Assembly: GCA_002344965.1 (NCBI GenBank)
Contig: DDUU01000046.1
Span: 39,221-103,220 of the forward strand
Source of the DNA: Candidatus Tepidiaquacellales bacterium UBA2330
Lineage (GTDB): Bacteria > Bacteroidota > Ignavibacteria > Tepidaquicellales > Tepidaquicellaceae
DNA: 64,000 bases
Direction: 5' to 3'
In this document: positions 54,410 to 63,701 of the stretch, one piece after another
How the letters are laid out: the number at the start of each line of letters is the position of its first letter
Position numbering within the stretch: position 1 is the first letter of the stretch
The notes under the pieces: model-generated
Seen by the model: the letters and a program-made list of their open reading frames with translations, nothing else
Told to the model about the DNA's origin: nothing
Databases searched by the model: none
Program-made: the position numbers and the translations under genes

Positions 54410-57133
54410 ATGTCAAAAAAATACGTATACTACTTTGGAAACGGAAAAGCTGACGGCAAAGCGGAAATGAAATCCCTGCTTGGCGGAAAAGGAGCTAATC
54501 TGGCGGAGATGACAAACATTAAACTTCCGGTCCCTCCGGGCTTTACTATCACTACGGAAGTCTGCAACTATTATTATAAAAACGGAAAAAAATATCCTAA
54601 CGAACTCAAGCATCAGGTAGATCTTGCTTTAAAGAAAATTGAAAAGGATCTTAAATGTAAATTTGGTGATAATAAGAATCCATTGCTTCTCAGTGTCAGA
54701 TCAGGAGCAAGAGCTTCAATGCCCGGTATGATGGATACTGTACTTAATCTCGGTCTGAATGATGATTCCGTAGCAGGTCTTATTGAAAAAACCGGTAATG
54801 AAAGATTTGTCTATGACTCATACAGAAGATTTGTGCAAATGTACGGTGACGTCGTTCTTGATCTCAAGCCAAAAGATAAAAATCAGATAGATCCGTTTGA
54901 GGAAATTATCGAAAGAAAAAAAGCGAAAAATAAAATTAAAAACGATCTGGATTTTTCCGTAAATGATCTGAAAGAACTTGTTATCGAATTCAAAAAAGAA
55001 ATCAAAAAAGATACCGGAAGAAATTTTCCGGACGATCCGATGGAACAGCTCTGGGGTGCTGTAGGCGCTGTGTTCAGATCATGGATGAATGACAGGGCGA
55101 TTGTTTACAGAAAATTAAATAATATTCCGGCTGAATGGGGTACTGCCGTGAATATTCAGGCGATGGTTTTCGGTAACCTCGGCGATACTTCCGGGACAGG
55201 TGTTGCATTTACGAGAAATCCGTCAAACGGCGAAGATGAATTTTACGGTGAATATCTTATGAATGCTCAGGGTGAAGATGTTGTAGCCGGTATTCGTACA
55301 CCTCTTCCTATATCTGATCTTAAAAAAGCCAAGCCGAAAATTTATGCTCAGCTTGATAAAGTCAGAAGGATTCTTGAGAAGCACTACAGGGATATGATGG
55401 ATATAGAATTTACAATGCAGGATGAAGTTCTTTATATGCTTCAGTGCCGCGCAGGTAAAAGGACTGGTTATGCATCTGTCAAGATAGCTGTGGATATGGT
55501 GAAGGAAAAACTTATTGATGAAAAAACCGCTCTGATGAGAGTGGATCCCGAACAGCTCAATCAGCTTCTCAGACCGATCTTCAGCACTTCCGAAAAACAG
55601 GAAGCTGTAAAAAACGGGAGACTGCTTGCTACAGGTCTTAATGCCGGTCCGGGCGCCGCCTGCGGCAGAGTTTATTTCAATTCGTTTGATGCTGTGAATG
55701 CAAATGCAAGAGGCGAAGAAGTAATACTTGTAAGAATTGAAACTTCACCGGAAGATATAAGAGGTATGAATGCAGCCGAAGGAATCCTTACTTCAAGAGG
55801 TGGGATGACTTCACATGCAGCGCTTGTTGCCAGACAAATGGGTAAAGTCTGTGTTGCGGGTTGCGGTACTCTTGAAATAGATTATCTGCTGAAAACCATA
55901 ACCGTAAAAGGTAAACCTCACGTTGTTAAAGAAGGGGATTTTATTTCAATAGACGGATCGACAGGTGAAGTCATAATCGGAAAACTTCAGGCAAAGCCGT
56001 CGGAAATTCTGCAGGTGCTGATTGACAAAACTCTTAAACCAAAAGATTCAAAGCCGTTCGGATATTATTCCGCATTTATGAAATGGGCGGATAAATACAG
56101 AAGACTTAAGATCAGAACAAACGCCGATCAGCCGGATCAGTGTGAAAATGCTATTGCATTCGGAGCTGAAGGTATTGGACTTTGCAGAACTGAGCATATG
56201 TTCTTCGGAGGAGACAGAATAAATGCTGTCAGAGAGATGATACTTGCATACAGCACCGAAGGAAGAAAAAAAGCCCTTAATAAAATTCTCCCGTATCAGA
56301 GAAAAGACTTCACGGAAATTTTCCGTGAAATGAAAGGTCTGCCCGTAACGATTAGAACTCTTGATCCTCCCCTTCATGAATTCCTGCCGCATACTGAAAT
56401 AGAGATCACAAAACTCGCAGAGCTCATCGGTACAAGGGTGGATGAAATAAAATACAAGCTTAATGCATTAAGAGAATTTAATCCCATGCTCGGTCACAGA
56501 GGATGCAGACTCGGCATTTCTTTTCCCGAAATAACTGAAATGCAGGCAAGAGCTATTTTTGAAGCTGCAGCAGCAGTTCTTAAGGAAGGTAAAAAAGTAT
56601 ATCCGGAAATAATGATACCGCTTATTGGTCATGAGAAAGAATTTATTGAACAGGAAAAAATAATCAGAGAGACTGCAGACAGAGTAATGAAAGAAAAGAA
56701 AATTAAATTCAAATATAAGGTCGGCACAATGATAGAAATTCCGAGAGCGGCTCTCGTAGCTGGTAAAATCGCAAATTATGCAGAGTTCTTTTCTTTCGGA
56801 ACAAATGATCTTACCCAGATGACATTCGGAATTTCAAGAGATGACGCTGCTTCGTTCCTTCCGGAATACAGGGAAAAGGAAATTCTTAAGCGTGATCCTT
56901 TTGAATCAATTGATACGGATGGTGTGGGAATGCTTATGGAGTTTGCAGTCAGAAAAGGAAGAGAAACTCGTCCTGATATAAAACTCGGTATCTGCGGCGA
57001 ACACGGCGGAGAGCCTGATTCCATAAAATTCTGTAATGACCTTGGACTTGAATATGTCAGCTGCTCACCGTTCAGAGTGCCTGTAGCCAGACTTGCTGCT
57101 GCACGGGCGGAAATTGAAACGAAAAAAAAGTAA
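54410..57133 (+). CDS. ppdK: pyruvate, phosphate dikinase
   Basis: Interconverts pyruvate, ATP and phosphate with PEP, AMP and pyrophosphate. The protein is 907 residues from the ATG at 54410, chosen because MSKKYVYYFGNGKADGK is the family start; an ATG 16 codons earlier adds an unrelated tail. An N-terminal ATP-grasp domain is followed by the phosphohistidine motif GGMTSHAALVARQMGKVCVAGC (near 460) and a C-terminal TIM barrel with the catalytic Cys in GICGEHGGEPDSI (near 850). It is probably single, with no clear promoter seen. Confidence 0.96.
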   Translation: MSKKYVYYFGNGKADGKAEMKSLLGGKGANLAEMTNIKLPVPPGFTITTEVCNYYYKNGKKYPNELKHQVDLALKKIEKDLKCKFGDNKNPLLLSVRSGARASMPGMMDTVLNLGLNDDSVAGLIEKTGNERFVYDSYRRFVQMYGDVVLDLKPKDKNQIDPFEEIIERKKAKNKIKNDLDFSVNDLKELVIEFKKEIKKDTGRNFPDDPMEQLWGAVGAVFRSWMNDRAIVYRKLNNIPAEWGTAVNIQAMVFGNLGDTSGTGVAFTRNPSNGEDEFYGEYLMNAQGEDVVAGIRTPLPISDLKKAKPKIYAQLDKVRRILEKHYRDMMDIEFTMQDEVLYMLQCRAGKRTGYASVKIAVDMVKEKLIDEKTALMRVDPEQLNQLLRPIFSTSEKQEAVKNGRLLATGLNAGPGAACGRVYFNSFDAVNANARGEEVILVRIETSPEDIRGMNAAEGILTSRGGMTSHAALVARQMGKVCVAGCGTLEIDYLLKTITVKGKPHVVKEGDFISIDGSTGEVIIGKLQAKPSEILQVLIDKTLKPKDSKPFGYYSAFMKWADKYRRLKIRTNADQPDQCENAIAFGAEGIGLCRTEHMFFGGDRINAVREMILAYSTEGRKKALNKILPYQRKDFTEIFREMKGLPVTIRTLDPPLHEFLPHTEIEITKLAELIGTRVDEIKYKLNALREFNPMLGHRGCRLGISFPEITEMQARAIFEAAAAVLKEGKKVYPEIMIPLIGHEKEFIEQEKIIRETADRVMKEKKIKFKYKVGTMIEIPRAALVAGKIANYAEFFSFGTNDLTQMTFGISRDDAASFLPEYREKEILKRDPFESIDTDGVGMLMEFAVRKGRETRPDIKLGICGEHGGEPDSIKFCNDLGLEYVSCSPFRVPVARLAAARAEIETKKK

Positions 57134-57226
57134 ACTTAATATAAAGTATCCCCGCCGGCATATCACTTAGCAATTAATATCGGACGGGAAAAACCAGATT
57201 TTTTATTAACTCTTTAAAATAAAAAT

Positions 57227-57694
57227 ATGTCAACTGAAGAAAAACCTGCCACTATCATAGAGCAGGTTAAAGAAACCGTAACAGTAGTTACGGAAAAAAT
57301 TACTGAAATAAAAGAGACAATTATTGATGAAGAAATTATATCAGAGTATAAGCTTTTAGGATCTGATGCCGCGGAAAAAATACTATCGCAGTTAAATGAG
57401 TCGGCAGCTTTAATTTCTCAGTCAGGATTCATAATGAAAAATATTTCTATTGGTATGGGTATCCCTCCATCTATCGGTATAACTTTTAATTATTCAAATG
57501 AAATTAGCGATTCTGAAAAAGAAAGCCTGCTTACTCAATCCGAAGATAAGAAAATTCTTACATTAATTCTTAAAGCACTTTTTAAGGCAACTGATATGTA
57601 TAAAAAAGTGAAGATAGGAAATTATAAACTTGATAATGTAAAGATTGCAATTGGAATTATTCCTGATATCTCCATTAATCTTGTAACGGAATAA
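57227..57694 (+). CDS. uncharacterised small protein
   Basis: A 155-residue soluble protein, unrecognised. A coiled-coil-like N-terminus (about 8-35, IEQVKETVTVVTEKITEIKETI) leads to a mixed alpha/beta domain with two similar strands (MKNISIGMGIPPSIGITFNY and VKIAIGIIPDISINLVTE). There is no signal peptide and no clear family. It lies 93 nt after ppdK and 92 nt before the hydroxy-acid oxidase, so it may be part of a larger transcript or stand alone. Confidence 0.6.
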   Translation: MSTEEKPATIIEQVKETVTVVTEKITEIKETIIDEEIISEYKLLGSDAAEKILSQLNESAALISQSGFIMKNISIGMGIPPSIGITFNYSNEISDSEKESLLTQSEDKKILTLILKALFKATDMYKKVKIGNYKLDNVKIAIGIIPDISINLVTE

Positions 57695-57786
57695 CGCATA
57701 AGATTTTTCGGATAATCTCTTTTATCTGTAGTTTATTATAATATTAATCTGTGTTTAAAATAATTTTTTAATCTTTTTAATCCTGA

Positions 57787-58863
57787 ATGAAGCCGGTTAC
57801 AGTAAGTGACATTGAAAAAATTGCAGCTGAAAAGCTTGATAAAAATGCTTATGACTATTATTCAAGCGGAGCAGATGATGAAATAACGCTGAAAGAAAAC
57901 TGCAATGCTTTCAACAGGATTTTTCTTAAATACAGAGTTCTTGTCGACGTTAGTAAAAGGGATATGTCCGCAGTAATTCTCGGTCATAAAACCTCCGTTC
58001 CTTTTTTAATAGCTCCGACTTCTTTTCAGAAAATGGCACATCCTGAAGGTGAGATTGCAACTGTGAAAGCTGCAGGCAAAGCCGGTACAGTCATGATACT
58101 CAGCACTCTTGCCAATACATTACTTGAAGAAGTATCCTCTGCGGCGTCAGGTCCGGTATGGTTTCAGCTTTATGTTTTTAAAGACAGGGAAATTACACGC
58201 AACCTTATAAAACGGGCGGAAGCAGCCGGAGTAAAAGCAATTGTCCTGACAGTTGACGCTCCTTTATTAGGTCAAAGAATCAAAGATGTAAAAAATAATT
58301 TTAACCTGCCAACCGGTCTTACGGTTAAAAATCTTGAAAAGCATTTTAAAGAAAATCTTATAGTAAATAAAAATAATTCAGGACTTGCAGATTATGTGAA
58401 GAAAAATTTAGATGCTTCACTTAACTGGAATGATCTCAGCTGGATTAGATCCGTTACAAATCTTCCGCTGATCTTAAAAGGAATTGCCTGCCGCGAAGAT
58501 GCCATTATCGCCGCCGAACATAACATCGAAGGAATTGTCATTTCCAATCACGGCGGAAGACAGCTTGATACATGCAGAGCTACAATCGATGTTCTGCCGG
58601 AAGTAGCGGAAGCAGTCAAAGGTAAAACAGAAATTTATCTCGACGGCGGGATCAGAAGAGGTACAGATATTTTAAAATCAATTGCGCTCGGAGCTGATGC
58701 AGTGCTTATAGGAAGACCTGTTATCTGGGGTCTTGCATATAACGGTGAAAATGGCGTTACCGATGTATTAAATATTCTGAGAAAAGAATTAGATCTTGCT
58801 ATGGCGCTCTGCGGTTGCACTGATATTAAAAACATCAGCAGAGAACTTATTTTCCGAAATTGA
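57787..58863 (+). CDS. FMN-dependent alpha-hydroxy-acid oxidase
   Basis: A 358-residue enzyme that oxidises 2-hydroxy acids (glycolate, lactate or similar) with FMN. All catalytic residues of the glycolate oxidase type are in place: Y24 (AYDYYSSG), Y129 (FQLYVF), K231 (ILKGI), H255 and R258 (SNHGGRQLD), plus the GRPVIWGLAYNG segment near the C-terminus. Whether it acts as an oxidase (with oxygen) or dehydrogenase is not decided by sequence. It converges on the DUF481 gene with a 17-bp overlap. Confidence 0.93.
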   Translation: MKPVTVSDIEKIAAEKLDKNAYDYYSSGADDEITLKENCNAFNRIFLKYRVLVDVSKRDMSAVILGHKTSVPFLIAPTSFQKMAHPEGEIATVKAAGKAGTVMILSTLANTLLEEVSSAASGPVWFQLYVFKDREITRNLIKRAEAAGVKAIVLTVDAPLLGQRIKDVKNNFNLPTGLTVKNLEKHFKENLIVNKNNSGLADYVKKNLDASLNWNDLSWIRSVTNLPLILKGIACREDAIIAAEHNIEGIVISNHGGRQLDTCRATIDVLPEVAEAVKGKTEIYLDGGIRRGTDILKSIALGADAVLIGRPVIWGLAYNGENGVTDVLNILRKELDLAMALCGCTDIKNISRELIFRN

Positions 58864-59596
58864 CAATTAATCCAAACGTTAGTTTATTGTCCGCTCTCAT
58901 TCTTCCGACTGATACAACATCTTCAAAAGTATATAAGTAGTTTGCAAGCAGCGAAAAACCTTTTATTAACGGAGCCGTAAGTCCGGTTTCCACTCTGAAA
59001 TTTGATCTGGAAAAATTATTTACCACCGGCTGATAAAATGCCGTAAGATTAAACATCAGTCTGTCCTTAATAATATTCTGCTTTGTCCTTACTCTTAAAG
59101 AAAATCTTAAATTCTCCTGATCAAAATTTCCCGGTTTATCTGCAAGCTTTTCATAATCATAAATTAATGCAAGAGATATTGAGGTTTTATGATCTTCGTT
59201 TTGAACAGGAACATATTTAACTCCTCCGCCGGACTGTGATCTCAGATCAATCCCTTTTGCAAAACTATAGTTAATATATTGTAATATAAACGGAGACCAT
59301 CTGTTTTTATAAAACAGATCAGCGGTAAATGAAGCGATCATCTCATTGTCATCTTTTCTTCCTCTGTTCTCACCGTAACCGTATGACCCAGTTAAAATTG
59401 TCTCAAGATACCTGTCCGCGCGGGTTATGCTTCCTTTACCGTGCACATAAAATTTTCTTGTGTTTCCGCTCTGATAAAGTCCTTCGCCTGACAATGAACC
59501 CGACCATTCCGGATCACTTGCATTATTGTTTTGTGATAAAACGCTTCCTGAATGAAAGAATAACAGAGAAATAAATACGAGTAAAATTTTTGTCAA
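58847..59596 (-). CDS. DUF481 outer-membrane protein
   Basis: A 249-residue protein with a signal peptide (1-21, ending VLSQ) and a DUF481 beta-barrel-like domain: SGSLSGEGLYQSGNTRKF, RWSPFILQYINYSFAKG, TAFYQPVVNNF and a final strand NKLTFGLIVNFGK. DUF481 proteins are outer-membrane or salt-induced proteins of unknown role. The start is TTG (59596); a TACTTTG element overlaps it, so the precise start is uncertain. It converges on the hydroxy-acid oxidase gene. Confidence 0.82.
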   Translation of the reverse strand: MTKILLVFISLLFFHSGSVLSQNNNASDPEWSGSLSGEGLYQSGNTRKFYVHGKGSITRADRYLETILTGSYGYGENRGRKDDNEMIASFTADLFYKNRWSPFILQYINYSFAKGIDLRSQSGGGVKYVPVQNEDHKTSISLALIYDYEKLADKPGNFDQENLRFSLRVRTKQNIIKDRLMFNLTAFYQPVVNNFSRSNFRVETGLTAPLIKGFSLLANYLYTFEDVVSVGRMRADNKLTFGLIVNFGK

Positions 59597-59627
59597 AGTA
59601 ATTTAGGATTATTTTGATACAAAAATA
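59594..59627 (-). promoter_or_regulatory. promoter-like elements at the DUF481 start
   Basis: Two overlapping possibilities on the minus strand: TTTG (59623-59620), 19 nt, TACTTTG (59600-59594), which covers the TTG start codon; or TATTTTTG (59627-59620) alone, which would leave an 18-nt leader. The second is more compatible with the start. Confidence 0.35.
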
Positions 59628-59692
59628 CGAATACTTATTTACATTTAAAAATACACAATCACAGGTTTGCATTTATATTTTCGTTAAAAATA

Positions 59693-59726
59693 AAAAACCC
59701 CGTAAAACTCAGTTTTACAGGGTTTG
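59693..59726 (-). terminator. intrinsic terminator after the 120-residue secreted protein
   Basis: AAACCCTGTAAAACT (minus strand) pairs with AGTTTTACGGGGTTT (one G-T pair), followed by TTTTATTTTT. It ends the small secreted-protein gene before the DUF481 gene. Confidence 0.85.
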
Positions 59727-59744
59727 AGGGTTGTTAAATTTTTC

Positions 59745-60107
59745 TTAATTCTTATAATTAATGTCGTATTTAAAAACCTTGTTTACATAATCAGGACTTG
59801 TCCAGAGATTTAGCGAATTAAGTTTTGAATTAACATTTGAGTTAAGATTTTCATTTAATCCTTTTATTCCGGCAAACATTATTTTTCCGTTTTTATCAAC
59901 AACTGTATAAACTGTTACTTTGCCGGAGAGATCTTTGCTTTCATATTTCAGAAATGGCGTTTCAAGCGCACTCCTTATTTCCTGAACTATTTGTTCGCTC
60001 AGATCAGATGATTTATCACTTTCCGTTCCGTCCGCTTTTGTAACAGAAACCGATAGCGACATTAATATTGCTGCTGACAGCAATAAATGTGTAAATAGTT
60101 TTTTCAT
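59745..60107 (-). CDS. small secreted protein
   Basis: A 120-residue exported protein: signal peptide (1-24, cleavage near TKA-DG) and a short domain with GKVTVYTVVDKNGKIMFAGIKG (about 62-84), a beta-hairpin pattern resembling the TonB C-terminal fold, and a basic, Asn-rich end. I do not recognise a family with confidence. The ATG has a good Shine-Dalgarno (AAGGAG, 7 nt away). It is a single gene, with its own terminator. Confidence 0.65.
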   Translation of the reverse strand: MKKLFTHLLLSAAILMSLSVSVTKADGTESDKSSDLSEQIVQEIRSALETPFLKYESKDLSGKVTVYTVVDKNGKIMFAGIKGLNENLNSNVNSKLNSLNLWTSPDYVNKVFKYDINYKN

Positions 60108-60196
60108 TTCTTTACTCCTTATATTAAGTTGATTTGTGAATTGCAGGACAGGTTGTTGTTCGTAATAAAGAATGGTTTGTTTCAGCCGGATTATTT

Positions 60197-61840
60197 TCAG
60201 CTGAAAAGAAGAGCTGTAAAAAATTGGAATGATAAAATGGCTGTGAGAAATATGATCACAATTAATATTCCTTCAAATAATCCCAGCATTGCCGGCACAG
60301 AGTAATCTACTTTATATTCATTATTGATTTTGCTGTCCATCCAGAAATAGTGAAAGTAATTTACTGCAAAGAATCCTGCGAATGTTATTAGAAACACAAA
60401 CGGCACTGAAAATAAATTTTTAAAATGCAGCACATTGAATCCATACAAAGGCAAAAGCATGTAACCGCAGACTATTCCAAGTGATGCTGTCAGAGAAAGT
60501 CTGATTACTGCCGGCAATACTGATATTTTATTATCCGAATATTTATTAAATATATGAATTTTATCTGTCTGAAAGAAAAATGACTTTCGTATGATGCTGC
60601 CGCAAAAAAGTAAAAACAATGCCATGAAAATTGTACCGAATATCAATACTACATATACAAGCATCAGATGAACATACTCGTTTAAAAAACCTTTCAGGAG
60701 ATACAGCATTGAATATCCCGTCACGGTAAAAATCATAAGCAGTAATGATAGCCCGTATATAAACGCTCCTGCAAAGAATATATAAGATACTAAAGTATTT
60801 ATAAATAAAATTTTTTCCGATGGTCTGAATATTTTAACAGGATCAGCAAGCGTTTCATATCTCAGTTTTAATGACGGATGAAATCCGTATAATTTTTCAA
60901 AAAAATTTTTCGCGGGTATTCTTTCACTTGCTTTTTTAAAATAACTGATGATCGTCCCGGGAGATTTCAATGAAGCCGCTCTTAAGTCTGCATAATATTC
61001 ACGGCTTCTTATCAGCATACGAAAAACTACAAACAGCAATAAAAGCAGCGCGGCTATCTGCAGAAACAGATTCAGATATATTGATATTTTACCGAGCAGA
61101 CTTAAAACTGTATAATCACCGCTGATGATCTTTCCGGTAATGTTTTTTATAAGCGCGTAAAACATAACAGCAGATGCTGTGATAAGCGTAATCAGGAAAG
61201 GCGTTTTTAAAAATGATCCGGCAAAGTATGTCTTGCCGATGTCCTTATTTTTAATATGGGAAAATTCATGCAGTATAATATTTTCAAACATATCGAAATT
61301 TTTTTTCAGCATAATTTTTATAAGTCCCCTGCCCGCCTTCAGATAAATTTTATTTCCTGCTCCGAATACCTGCGCGCTGAAATCTCTTATATTCCCGTTC
61401 ACATAATAATTTATGTTTAATGTTAAGCCGGATTTCTTTTTAAGCATATCCAGTATTTCAATGACATCAGTATCCGGAATCAATTCAAGTCTGTTCTTTC
61501 TGATGATCCCTGCCGGCAGCCTTCTGTATATATAATATGTAAGGAAGAAAATAATCAGCACAAATGAAAACTGGATTGCAATGGGTTTAATGAACAGTAA
61601 TGCGTTTCTGTAAAATTCATCCGGTGATGAACTGTATACTTTGTCAACGTCATAAAATTCCGTGAGGGGTATAATTGAAAGCGGGGATGATTCAGTTTCA
61701 AACAAAAAGGAAGGTATGTAATTGCCGATAATAATAGTTACGCCTGAGACTGCAAGCAGAAACAGACGGTAAATATTGTCCGTCTCAGGCGGATATTCAA
61801 ATACTTCGCCGTATGTCAGCGTTCTGTTCTTTTTATCCAA
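60197..61840 (-). CDS. M48-like membrane metalloprotease
   Basis: A 547-residue polytopic protein with a zinc protease motif. HEFSH (191-195, IILHEFSHIKNKD) supplies two His and the catalytic Glu. The REYYADLRA segment (near 280) has the usual ExxAD third ligand of M48/M56 peptidases. Helices flank the site (about 25-45, 85-105, 205-230, 250-270, and several to the end). It resembles HtpX/M48 proteins but is longer at the C-terminus. The start is TTG (61840). It follows a 148-residue partner by 4 nt. Confidence 0.82.
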   Translation of the reverse strand: MDKKNRTLTYGEVFEYPPETDNIYRLFLLAVSGVTIIIGNYIPSFLFETESSPLSIIPLTEFYDVDKVYSSSPDEFYRNALLFIKPIAIQFSFVLIIFFLTYYIYRRLPAGIIRKNRLELIPDTDVIEILDMLKKKSGLTLNINYYVNGNIRDFSAQVFGAGNKIYLKAGRGLIKIMLKKNFDMFENIILHEFSHIKNKDIGKTYFAGSFLKTPFLITLITASAVMFYALIKNITGKIISGDYTVLSLLGKISIYLNLFLQIAALLLLLFVVFRMLIRSREYYADLRAASLKSPGTIISYFKKASERIPAKNFFEKLYGFHPSLKLRYETLADPVKIFRPSEKILFINTLVSYIFFAGAFIYGLSLLLMIFTVTGYSMLYLLKGFLNEYVHLMLVYVVLIFGTIFMALFLLFCGSIIRKSFFFQTDKIHIFNKYSDNKISVLPAVIRLSLTASLGIVCGYMLLPLYGFNVLHFKNLFSVPFVFLITFAGFFAVNYFHYFWMDSKINNEYKVDYSVPAMLGLFEGILIVIIFLTAILSFQFFTALLFS

Positions 61841-61844
61841 AATA

Positions 61845-62291
61845 TTACTTTCCTAATACAAAGGAAGATATCAGAGAATCACGTATCTTTAATGCAGTCT
61901 TTTCATTTACATCAATTTCCCTGAGCTTATTATCTATCAGTCCGGTTATCTTCTCAAGCTGCTCTTTTGATAAAGTAAGATTATTTTCAGTCAGTTTTTT
62001 CTTTTTGGAAAAAAAACCTTTTAGCTTTTCCTTTATAGTTTCATTCATCTGATCCTTTGCAACTTTTACAACATCAGTCAGAAGATATGTTACAATCCCG
62101 GAAACCAAAGTCATTACTGCAGGTGTAGCCAGTTCTCCGAATTCCACAAACCCGAATCCGAGCTGCGCATCCTTATCCGTAACGTCTCTTTTAAAATGCG
62201 CATCTGAAAGTTCATCGAAATATTCAAGTTCATCAGGCGATATATCTTCAATCAAAGTTCTGGATATTTCTTTTGTGATTTGTTCCGTCAT
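61845..62291 (-). CDS. uncharacterised partner of the M48-like protease
   Basis: A 148-residue protein, unrecognised. It has an acidic N-terminal stretch (about 10-40), one predicted membrane segment (about 54-74, ATPAVMTLVSGIVTYLLTDVV) and a charged C-terminal helical part (LTENNLTLSKEQLEKITGLIDNKLREIDV). There is no signal peptide. It ends 4 nt before the protease gene, so the two are probably translated together and may interact. Confidence 0.65.
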   Translation of the reverse strand: MTEQITKEISRTLIEDISPDELEYFDELSDAHFKRDVTDKDAQLGFGFVEFGELATPAVMTLVSGIVTYLLTDVVKVAKDQMNETIKEKLKGFFSKKKKLTENNLTLSKEQLEKITGLIDNKLREIDVNEKTALKIRDSLISSFVLGK

Positions 62292-62323
62292 AATCTGATA
62301 TTAATTTTTATTAATAAATGATT

Positions 62324-63262
62324 TCATAAAATTTCTTCTATAGCTTTTATTAAATTTCTCCTCCACCCATTGTATTTGGTTCTCCTCACAGGCGTTCCGT
62401 TAAATGTATTATTAAAATCATCTTCACTCATGCTGATAAGTTCATCATATGTTTTATTGAAATGTCCGGCAGACGGATAAAAATTTTCATCATTGGTAAA
62501 AAATTTATTTCTCGTAAACGGACACACTTCCTGACAAATATCACAGCCGAAGATCCATCCGTTCAGATTTATCTCCTCGGGAATTTCTCCTCTGTTCTCA
62601 ATGGTCTGATAAGATATACACAGGTTTGAATCCAAATTATAATCTTTAAAAAGCGCGCCTGTCGGACAAGCCTCAATACATAAATTGCACGAGCCGCACA
62701 GATCCTCAACAGGCCTGTCATAAATCAATTCTCTGTTGATAAAGATAGTCGCAATAAAAAAATAACTTCCGAAATCTTTATTTATTACATTTGTATTTTT
62801 TCCAATCCATCCGATACCGGATCTTTCAGCCCAGACTTTATCCATTACAGGTCCGTCGTCTGTATATGATTTTGTTCTGATACCGGCTTCCTGTTTTTCA
62901 ATTTCCAGACACAGGTGTTTCAGCTTCTTTTTAAGGATCTTATGATAATCTTTTTTTCCCCAGGCATACCTGGAAATCTTTGGTATCCGGAAATTTTCAT
63001 CATGCTCAGCCGGAGTGTCATAAAAATATGCAAGTGAAATCACGCTTTTAACATCTTCAAGTATAAGAGACGGATCTCTCCTTTTTTCAATATTGTTATG
63101 CATCCACTTCATTCCGGCATTTAAACCTTTATCAAGCCACATTCTCAGAAAACCGGATTCCTCATTGAGTATCTCATACCTGGTAAAACCGATTTTAATA
63201 AATCCCGCCTCAGCACACATCTGCTTTATCGTAATTGAAAGTCTGTCATTCAGAGCCGGCAT
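62324..63262 (-). CDS. queG: epoxyqueuosine reductase QueG
   Basis: Reduces epoxyqueuosine to queuosine in tRNA, using cobalamin and two 4Fe-4S clusters. The 312 residues show the catalytic Asp region TDDGPVMDK (D135/D136), the first ferredoxin set C189, C192, C195 and C199 (CGSCNLCIEACPTGAL), and C215, C240, C243 and C247 of the second (CDICQEVCPFTRN). It lacks the HEAT-like C-terminal repeats of the longer type. It lies 5 nt after the Rieske gene and is likely co-transcribed with it. Confidence 0.95.
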   Translation of the reverse strand: MPALNDRLSITIKQMCAEAGFIKIGFTRYEILNEESGFLRMWLDKGLNAGMKWMHNNIEKRRDPSLILEDVKSVISLAYFYDTPAEHDENFRIPKISRYAWGKKDYHKILKKKLKHLCLEIEKQEAGIRTKSYTDDGPVMDKVWAERSGIGWIGKNTNVINKDFGSYFFIATIFINRELIYDRPVEDLCGSCNLCIEACPTGALFKDYNLDSNLCISYQTIENRGEIPEEINLNGWIFGCDICQEVCPFTRNKFFTNDENFYPSAGHFNKTYDELISMSEDDFNNTFNGTPVRRTKYNGWRRNLIKAIEEIL

Positions 63263-63267
63263 CAGTT

Positions 63268-63624
63268 CTATTTAAGTTCTGTATCAAATTTAAAATCAAA
63301 TCGTTTTTCTTCAGGAATTTTCACGAATAAAAAATCTCCTTCAGTTTTATGTTCAAAAGTCCTGAGCCGGCAGCCCTGCTGTGTCGGCTGCTCACCTGTC
63401 TTTATATTGAATCTGAATCCGTGAACCGGACATGCAATATACCCCTCTTCTATATATCCGTCATACATCTGCGAAGTGTGATTGTGCGGGCAAATATTAT
63501 CCACTACATATATCTCTCCGTCCACTTTGAATACAGCAATCTCGTTCTCGTCATCAAGTTCAAACCTTCTGCCTTTTCTGTTATAAATTTCAGATACCCT
63601 GCAGATTTTTTTATAATTTTCCAT
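63268..63624 (-). CDS. Rieske 2Fe-2S ferredoxin-like protein
   Basis: A 118-residue Rieske domain with ligands C45-P-H47 and C65-P-V-H68 (ICPHNHTSQMYDG, ACPVHGFRFN), the pattern of NirD/BphF-type soluble ferredoxins. It carries one electron at a time to a partner enzyme. It sits directly upstream of queG and could supply electrons to it, but that is a guess from position. No other redox partner is adjacent. Confidence 0.9.
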   Translation of the reverse strand: MENYKKICRVSEIYNRKGRRFELDDENEIAVFKVDGEIYVVDNICPHNHTSQMYDGYIEEGYIACPVHGFRFNIKTGEQPTQQGCRLRTFEHKTEGDFLFVKIPEEKRFDFKFDTELK

Positions 63625-63701
63625 TTATCAATATTGAGTAATAATAAGAAGATTATTTTTTAAATAAAGTTTAAAAGTTTGACCGCTGTGCCGTTTTAAT
63701 T

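Noticed and set aside
57140..57195. Imperfect hairpin after ppdK
   Set aside because: Several mismatches in the stem and no adjacent U-run; too weak to call a terminator.
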